Shown here piece after piece: positions 22,653 to 26,399 of a stretch of DNA of 26,399 nucleotides (the first letter of the stretch is position 1; each line of letters opens with the position of its first letter). The notes under the pieces were generated by a model. That model ran no database searches, had not been told where the DNA came from, and saw only the letters and a program-made list of their open reading frames with translations. This DNA is from an uncultured Oscillibacter sp. GTDB lineage: Bacteria > Bacillota > Clostridia > Oscillospirales > Oscillospiraceae. The stretch is taken from assembly GCA_910589315.1 (NCBI GenBank), contig CAJUTB010000036.1, positions 1-26,399 of the forward strand, written 5' to 3'. Made by a program: the position numbers and the translations under genes.

Positions 22653-22869
22653 ATATTTTGAAGAATGCCTAAAAAAAGCCGAACCGTATCAGGAGGATGA
22701 CCCGATTTTGAACACATTCGATGCTGACAGTGATCTATCTCGCTCCATGGCGGCATGGGCGAAAATGCTGTTGGAGCGGGACCGGCGAGAAAAGGAAGCG
22801 GCAGGCCGCACGCTAGAGCCAGAGAGTACGCTAGAGAGTGAGCGGAGAAAGGCTGTTCAGGATGGATGA
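22621..22869 (+). CDS. Small acidic protein L1 (cassette copy 1), 82 aa
   Basis: Unrecognised soluble protein. It opens MALNLSAEERKYFEEC, has a central YQEDDPILNTFDADSD and a helical charged tail (LLERDRREKEAAGRTLEPES, SERRKAVQDG). It is clearly paralogous to the protein at 23443-23742: the two share EDDPILNT, LLE-x-DR-x-EKEAAGR, LEPEST-x-ESERRKAVQ. The DNA GAGGATGACCCGATTTTGAA is identical in both copies. GAGGCGG lies before ATG 22621. Its stop overlaps the ATG of M1 by 8 nt, which suggests coupled translation. No known domain. Confidence 0.6.
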   Translation: MALNLSAEERKYFEECLKKAEPYQEDDPILNTFDADSDLSRSMAAWAKMLLERDRREKEAAGRTLEPESTLESERRKAVQDG

Positions 22870-22972
22870 AAAGACCATAAAAGCTGCACAAGCCCTTTTG
22901 GAAAAGGGTTATTGCGTGGAACTGCGCCCCGTCGCAGAGATTGAGCGACGGGAAGAACATTCAACCGCATAA
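22862..22972 (+). CDS. Small protein M1 (cassette copy 1), 36 aa
   Basis: Very short frame opening MDEKTIKAAQALLEKGYCVE. It matches the start of the 41-aa ORF at 23690 (MDEKTVKVIEDILKRGNDAE): an amphipathic helix, then K/R-G, then a V-E-L/V-R strand. Its start overlaps the L1 stop by 8 nt. The C-terminus is diverged and shorter than M2. There is no separate strong ribosome binding site, which fits translational coupling. The reading frame is supported by the second copy rather than by length. Confidence 0.5.
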   Translation: MDEKTIKAAQALLEKGYCVELRPVAEIERREEHSTA

Positions 22973-22997
22973 TCTGACATTGTTGAGATACGAAATC

Positions 22998-23120
22998 ATG
23001 GAACGAAAACTCATGATGCAAGGGCTCACACAAGAAGAAGCTCACATTATTACATCCTGTAAATACAATTACGCAAAGGAGGCATACAAGTACTATCATG
23101 GTAAAATTGGAACAAATTAG
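22998..23120 (+). CDS. Possible small ORF, 40 aa
   Basis: Frame opening MERKLMMQGLTQEEAHIITS, continuing with a Lys/Tyr-rich end. It overlaps the next gene by 23 nt, and that gene's AAAGGAGG lies inside it. Only a weak TGAG precedes the start. It is not recognised and could be chance; it is listed because it would fill the gap between M1 and the 79-aa gene in an otherwise tightly packed array. Confidence 0.3.
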   Translation: MERKLMMQGLTQEEAHIITSCKYNYAKEAYKYYHGKIGTN

Positions 23121-23337
23121 CCGGGGAGGGAAATATATTACTTGTACGGCCTATATAGAAGACTGCAAAGAACCTGTGGAGCTTACATTTCATACACCAG
23201 ATGAGCTGATGCAGAATACGCCGTTGCCGCAAGGGTATGAATGGTGTACTTCGCACCTTCTTCATGCTAAAAAGGCATTAAAGGAACTTTCTCAAAAGGA
23301 GCTGCCTGAAACACAGATAACCATTATGTGGTATTGA
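23098..23337 (+). CDS. Hypothetical protein, 79 aa
   Basis: Unrecognised small soluble protein. It starts with alternating strand-like residues (KYITCTAYIEDCKEPVELTF), then has a helix (HLLHAKKALKELSQKEL) and ends ITIMWY, suggesting a compact beta-alpha-beta fold. ATG 23098 is 15 bases downstream of a perfect AAAGGAGG, an unusually long spacing, and no in-frame alternative start lies closer. It lies between the two X-L-M cassettes in the most AT-rich part of the window: bases 23101-23160 contain 22 G/C of 60, against 43 of 60 at 24601-24660. Confidence 0.5.
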   Translation: MVKLEQISRGGKYITCTAYIEDCKEPVELTFHTPDELMQNTPLPQGYEWCTSHLLHAKKALKELSQKELPETQITIMWY

Positions 23338-23363
23338 AATGGTTGATGTAGTATAAGGAAATC

Positions 23364-23474
23364 TTGCAAGAGTGTGTAAAAGCCGGAAGTACGGAAAGAT
23401 ATATCAGCACGATTGAGGATTTCCTGATTGGGGGTAGCGCATATGGACTTAAATTTATCAAAAGCAGAACGTGA
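23364..23474 (+). CDS. Small ORF X2 (cassette copy 2), 36 aa
   Basis: Frame with a TTG start (AAGGA seven to three bases before it), preceded by an in-frame stop at 23349. It contains ECVKAGSTERYISTIEDFLI and ends GGSAYGLKFIKSRT, matching X1. It overlaps the L2 start by exactly 32 nt, the same as in copy 1. Start choice is weak. The repeated geometry is the main argument that this frame is or was coding. Confidence 0.4.
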   Translation: MQECVKAGSTERYISTIEDFLIGGSAYGLKFIKSRT

Positions 23475-23742
23475 TTTGCTTCGACGGGATATGAGCGCGG
23501 CAGAGCCATATGCTGAGGATGACCCGATTTTGAACACATTGGATGGAGATGAAGGAGACAGCGCACGTTGGGCCGCAACAACGGCTAGGGCCCTGCTGGA
23601 ACAGGACAGAGAAGAGAAAGAGGCCGCAGGGCGTCCGTTGGAACCGGAAAGTACACCGGAGAGTGAGCGGAGAAAGGCTGTGCAGTTGAATGGACGAAAA
23701 AACCGTCAAAGTAATCGAGGACATCCTCAAGCGCGGCAATGA
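23443..23742 (+). CDS. Small acidic protein L2 (cassette copy 2), 99 aa
   Basis: Paralogue of L1, opening MDLNLSKAERDLLRRD, with AEDDPILNTLDGDEGD in the middle and LLEQDREEKEAAGRPLEPES then SERRKAVQ at the end. GGGGGT precedes ATG 23443. Compared with L1, the stop codon TGA has become CGA, so the frame continues 15 residues (RKNRQSNRGHPQARQ) over the start of M2. The same T-to-C change is silent in M2 (Asp GAT to GAC). The extension is therefore probably accidental overprinting. Function unknown. Confidence 0.6.
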   Translation: MDLNLSKAERDLLRRDMSAAEPYAEDDPILNTLDGDEGDSARWAATTARALLEQDREEKEAAGRPLEPESTPESERRKAVQLNGRKNRQSNRGHPQARQ

Positions 23743-23815
23743 CGCGGAGGTCCGAAAAAAGGGCGACGGCATACTTATCTTGGAGGTCAAGAAATCAATC
23801 AAACACAGCACGTAG
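23690..23815 (+). CDS. Small protein M2 (cassette copy 2), 41 aa
   Basis: Frame opening MDEKTVKVIEDILKRGNDAE and ending with a strand (DGILILEVKKS) and basic tail KHST. It is homologous at its N-terminus to M1. Short helix-then-strand proteins of this look are common in Clostridia mobile elements, but I cannot name a family. It overlaps L2 by 53 nt. A strong rightward terminator follows 27 bases after its stop, so it is the last gene of the unit. Confidence 0.55.
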   Translation: MDEKTVKVIEDILKRGNDAEVRKKGDGILILEVKKSIKHST

Positions 23816-23842
23816 CGGATTGGCGTTACGGAGGATCATTGG

Positions 23843-23888
23843 GGTCAGCTATCGAGGTTTACTCGATAGTTGGCCTCTTTTTCTTTTA
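23843..23888 (+). terminator. Terminator of the small-gene islet
   Basis: A 14-bp stem (23843-23856 with 23862-23875, two G-U pairs, loop GTTTA) is followed by TCTTTTTCTTTT. It closes the X2-L2-M2 unit. Confidence 0.85.
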
Positions 23889-23892
23889 GTAA

Positions 23893-23988
23893 AACCCGCA
23901 GCAGCGGTTTTTATACGACGTTCGCCGCGAGGCGATCCACCAGGGCCTATGGGCCGTAAACGAAATTGAATGGAGGTATACGACATGA
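23893..23988 (+). pseudogene. 3' remnant of a gene, about 31 codons without a start
   Basis: After an in-frame stop at 23890 and with no start codon, a frame reads RFLYDVRREAIHQGLWAVNE and then IEWRYTT, ending in TGA at 23986. Its composition looks like the protein C-terminus of a real gene. The stop overlaps the next ATG as ATGA, a usual operon junction. I infer the tail of a lost mobile-element gene, cut just after the terminator; I cannot name the family. Confidence 0.4.
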
Positions 23989-24131
23989 GCGAACTAAGCG
24001 TTGGGAACACGGGCACATTCCCAGCGCAGTCCGCACGTTCCGGAAGCGTTTGCGAAGTTCCAATGGAGGTAGTATCGGTTTCCCCCCTCCAGCTTGATCG
24101 TTCCAGCCGGGTTCTGGGAATCCAGGGTTAA
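23985..24131 (+). other. Orphan start with strong ribosome binding site, 48-codon frame
   Basis: TGGAGG eight bases before ATG 23985 and ATGA coupling to the upstream remnant indicate a genuine translation start. Yet after MSEL the frame runs antisense through the 3' end of the leftward gene at 23994 and has no protein-like character. The likeliest reading is the first codons of a lost gene fused at a junction near 23990-24000. Confidence 0.35.
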
Positions 24132-24413
24132 TAACGGCTGCTTGGCGCGGTCCAGCAAAACCGCCTCGGCATGGCCGCTTGAAAGCCGCGCCGTAAACGT
24201 AAATTCGTATATCCGGCTTTCACGGAACCGGCCCCTATGGCGGCCCCAGCCGGTGCAGGAATTCAGCGTAACGCGGTCCGCATTTTTGCCGGGCCGGAAT
24301 ACAAACAAAACTGCGGCGACGCTTTTTGAGACGGCGATGCCCCGGGCGTACAGCCGATGCGCCGCCATGCAGAAAACCAGAATGGCAATTGCAGAATACA
24401 GCCAGATTTCCAA
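23994..24413 (-). CDS. Single-TM hypothetical protein, 139 aa, TTG start
   Basis: Not recognised. One membrane helix near the N-terminus (about residues 4-20, WLYSAIAILVFCMAAHRLY) is followed by a soluble, strand-rich domain (VAAVLFVFRPGKN, YEFTFTARL, AEAVLLDRAKQPLLTLD, YYLHWNF). I chose TTG 24413 because GGAGGG lies seven bases upstream; ATG 24428 would place that site inside the gene and has no site of its own. Downstream of brnQ on the same strand, past a hairpin. The stop (TAG, 23996-23994) falls at the suspected junction with the small-gene islet, so the native C-terminus may have been altered. Function unknown. Confidence 0.55.
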   Translation of the reverse strand: MEIWLYSAIAILVFCMAAHRLYARGIAVSKSVAAVLFVFRPGKNADRVTLNSCTGWGRHRGRFRESRIYEFTFTARLSSGHAEAVLLDRAKQPLLTLDSQNPAGTIKLEGGNRYYLHWNFANASGTCGLRWECARVPNA

Positions 24414-24467
24414 CGGATATCCCTCCATAAATTGCGGTGATTTTGAGGCCGCCGCGTAAAAACACGC

Positions 24468-24504
24468 AAACGCCCCCTCCGTACCAGGTACGAAGGGGGC
24501 GTTT
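24468..24504. terminator. Hairpin terminator after brnQ
   Basis: A 17-bp stem (24468-24484 with 24488-24504, one wobble, loop CAG) begins just beyond the brnQ stop. Leftwards it ends in TTTGCG and then GTTTTT; rightwards in TTTTTT. It is strong in stem, and the better U-run is on the rightward side although no rightward gene precedes it closely. Confidence 0.65.
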
Positions 24505-24506
24505 TT

Positions 24507-25850
24507 TCAGGCTTTGACGCCTTTGCGTTTGAGCAGCAGGCCGATGACAAACCCTGCGGCGGCTGGAATCACCCAGCCCAGGCCATAGGTGTAGAGCGGC
24601 AGCCAGCGGCTTGTCCAGTCCGCAATGGGCTGGCAGGAACCGCCCACCACGCGGGCCAGCTCCAAAATCGCCGCGAACAGGGAGAGAACGATGGTGCATT
24701 GATACACAATCCGGGCATGACCGAACCAGTTTCCGGCAATTCCCAGCAAAATGAGAACAATTGACAGCGGGCACAGGAAATACAGCGCCGGTGCGGAGAG
24801 GGCGATGATCTGGGAAAGGCCGATGTTGGAAATCAAAAAGGAAACCGCCGTAAACGCAGCCGCCCACTTGGGATAATCCATACGGCCAGGAAACAGCTCC
24901 AAAAAAGTCTCGCTGCACGCCGTCACAAGCCCAATGGCCGTTTTCATACAGCACAGCGTCACCGTCGCGGCCAGAATCAGGCTTCCGCCCCGTCCGAAAT
25001 AGTGGTGGGCGATGATGGCAAAGGCGTCGCCGCCGTTGAAGGCGGGATTCGACGCCAGTTCGTCCGCGTACAGCGCGTAGCTCTGCGCGCCCACCAGGGC
25101 GGTAGCGGTGTAAATCAAAGCCATGAGCGACATGCTGACAATGCCCGCCTTGACGGTGCTGCCCGCCACGGCAGCCGGTTCCTTCACGCCCAGCTGGCGG
25201 ATGGTGTGGACGACGATAATGCCGAAGGCCAGACTGGCCAGGGCGTCCAGGGTATCGTAGCCCTGAAGGAAGCCCGTGAAAAACGCGCCGCTGTCATAGC
25301 CGCCGCTGGGAGACACCGCCGCCAGCGGGTTGGCCGGTTTTACCAGGGCCGTCACCAGCATGACGCCCAGGAAAACCAAAAACGCAGGGTTCAGGAATTT
25401 TCCCACCGAGTCCAGAATCTTGGAGGGTTTCAGCGCGAAATACAGCACCGCCGCAAAAAACAGCCCGGAGAAAATCAGCTGCGGCAGAACGATTTGTTCC
25501 CCCACCAGGGGGCGGACGCCGATGGTGAAGCTGGTGGCCGCACAGCGGGGAATGGCAAACAGCGGCCCGATGGTGAGATAGAGCGCGCAGGTAAAAAGAT
25601 AACAGAAGGGCTTGGAAACCCGCCCGGAGAGATCAATCAGGCCCTCGCTGCGGGAGACGCCGATGGAGACAATGCCCAGCAGCGGAATGCCTACGGCTGT
25701 AACCAGCAGGCCAATCAAGGCCGCCGGGAGAGCCGTTCCGGCTCTGGCTCCCAAAATCATGGGGAAAATCAGGTTGCCGGCTCCGAAAAACAGGCCGAAC
25801 AGCATAGAGCCAATCAACGCCAACTGGCGGGTATTCAGTTTCTGATTCAC
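24507..25850 (-). CDS. brnQ: Branched-chain amino acid carrier BrnQ (LIVCS family), 447 aa
   Basis: Inner-membrane cation-coupled importer of leucine, isoleucine and valine (LIVCS family). About twelve hydrophobic helices are visible. The family signature near the N-terminus is clear (GSMLFGLFFGAGNLIFPM, about residues 14-31), as is GPLFAIPRCAATSFTIGVRP (about 95-114). The C-terminus is short and basic (LLLKRKGVKA). Length matches the family. I start at GTG 25850, seven bases after AGGAGG; an in-frame TTG two codons earlier is too close to that site. A good promoter lies at 25896-25924. It is monocistronic, with a hairpin right after the stop, and divergent from prfC. No T-box or leader peptide was seen. 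Confidence 0.95.
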   Translation of the reverse strand: MNQKLNTRQLALIGSMLFGLFFGAGNLIFPMILGARAGTALPAALIGLLVTAVGIPLLGIVSIGVSRSEGLIDLSGRVSKPFCYLFTCALYLTIGPLFAIPRCAATSFTIGVRPLVGEQIVLPQLIFSGLFFAAVLYFALKPSKILDSVGKFLNPAFLVFLGVMLVTALVKPANPLAAVSPSGGYDSGAFFTGFLQGYDTLDALASLAFGIIVVHTIRQLGVKEPAAVAGSTVKAGIVSMSLMALIYTATALVGAQSYALYADELASNPAFNGGDAFAIIAHHYFGRGGSLILAATVTLCCMKTAIGLVTACSETFLELFPGRMDYPKWAAAFTAVSFLISNIGLSQIIALSAPALYFLCPLSIVLILLGIAGNWFGHARIVYQCTIVLSLFAAILELARVVGGSCQPIADWTSRWLPLYTYGLGWVIPAAAGFVIGLLLKRKGVKA

Positions 25851-25895
25851 GTCCAATCCTCCTGTATGACCGTCATTTTGACCAGATATTTGTCA

Positions 25896-25924
25896 ATTGT
25901 AGCATAGTTTTCCCGATTTGTCGA
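25896..25924 (-). promoter_or_regulatory. brnQ promoter
   Basis: Leftward TCGACA (25924-25919), a 17-bp spacer and TACAAT (25901-25896), five of six at each hexamer, 45 bases before the GTG start. The rest of the 212-base divergent gap to prfC is AT-rich and shows no other clear structure. Confidence 0.65.
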
Positions 25925-26062
25925 CATTTTATAGAAGATTTCCGTCTTTATTTGCATATTTGCGGCGGAACGCAGGGGCGAAAGGCTTGCAAACTTGAGA
26001 TAGATGTGCTAAATTATAACTTTCAGACAGGTTATTGGAAAATCATCAAGGAGGCCATCCCT

Positions 26063-26399
26063 ATGCCGGCTTTACAGGAAGAAATCAACCGAAGAAGGAC
26101 CTTCGCCATCATCTCCCACCCCGACGCAGGCAAAACCACCCTCACGGAAAAACTCCTCCTTTACGGCGGAGCCATTGCTCAGGCGGGAGAGGTCAAAGGC
26201 AAACGCGCCCGCGCCGCTACCTCCGACTGGATGGAGATTGAAAAACAGCGCGGCATCTCCGTGACATCCTCCGTCATGCAGTTCCAGCACGACGGCTTCT
26301 GCGTCAACATCCTGGACACCCCCGGACACCAGGACTTCTCCGAAGACACCTACCGCACCCTGATGGCGGCGGATTCCGCCGTCATGGTCATCGACGCCG
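26063..26399 (+). CDS. prfC: Peptide chain release factor 3, N-terminal part (cut by window end)
   Basis: Translational GTPase that recycles class I release factors RF1/RF2. Only the first 112 residues are present; the frame is open at the window edge. Visible G-domain motifs: the P-loop SHPDAGKTT (18-26), switch I region SDWMEIEKQRGISVTSSVMQF, G3 motif DTPGHQDFSEDTYRTL. The SDWM-E-x-EKQRGIS segment separates RF3 from EF-G and LepA. ATG 26063 has AAGGAGG eight bases upstream. It is divergent from brnQ. Full-length RF3 is about 520-530 aa, so roughly three quarters lies outside. Confidence 0.95.
   Translation, partial: MPALQEEINRRRTFAIISHPDAGKTTLTEKLLLYGGAIAQAGEVKGKRARAATSDWMEIEKQRGISVTSSVMQFQHDGFCVNILDTPGHQDFSEDTYRTLMAADSAVMVIDA

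Noticed and set aside
22544..22960. 138-aa leftward ORF, with a similar 117-aa one at 23458-23811, both containing MCSKSGHP
   Set aside because: They resemble each other only because they are antisense to the paralogous L genes; the plus-strand frames have the ribosome binding sites and conserved overlaps.

Overview
The window looks like chromosome from an anaerobic gut member of the Bacillota, most likely class Clostridia, order Oscillospirales (Flavonifractor/Lawsonibacter/Oscillibacter-like). The grounds are high-GC coding sequence with strong AGGAGG-type ribosome binding sites, TTGACA/TATAAT promoters, two SLH-domain surface proteins, a methionine T-box leader and the family mix. This placement rests on family recognition, not on a marker gene. 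No rRNA, tRNA, CRISPR array or intact transposase was seen.

Layout. 1-2400: small genes (a 98-aa unknown, a ZIP metal transporter, a 62-aa zinc-ribbon protein divergent from a small XRE regulator, a membrane zinc-ribbon protein). 2500-8070: htpG rightwards, meeting MATE transporter and tex (leftwards) at a shared bidirectional terminator. 8160-16510: a surface/envelope block. It holds an SLH protein with a papain-like (NlpC/P60 or CHAP-like) C-terminal domain, prfB read in one continuous frame, a 1533-aa secreted SLH protein with Cys/His-rich units and about nine ~128-residue repeats, and a membrane-anchored C39-like protein. A tandem 21-bp repeat with palindromic cores lies between prfB and the giant SLH gene. 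16490-18890: HAD phosphatase and metallo-beta-lactamase-fold hydrolase (two-gene unit), then a DUF4349 lipoprotein.

19027-21584: a methionine module. A perfect promoter and a T-box leader with an ATG specifier precede metY (O-acetylhomoserine sulfhydrylase), which is coupled through TAATG to metA. MetA carries Glu111, the residue associated with acetyl-CoA use. Product and partner enzyme therefore agree: O-acetylhomoserine is made and then sulfhydrylated, under control of uncharged tRNA-Met.

21700-24410: accessory stretch. After a DUF3795 gene and a 153-aa unknown comes an AT-richer islet (about 22503-23990) of very small overlapping genes. The same three-gene cassette (called X-L-M here) occurs twice in diverged form, with identical 32-nt X/L overlaps, around one or two other small ORFs. 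It ends at a terminator, and beyond that lie a 3' gene remnant and a coupled start codon whose frame runs into the antisense of a chromosomal gene, which looks like a scar or junction. This is the best candidate for something undescribed. 24507-26399: brnQ (leftwards) and the 5' end of prfC, cut by the window edge.
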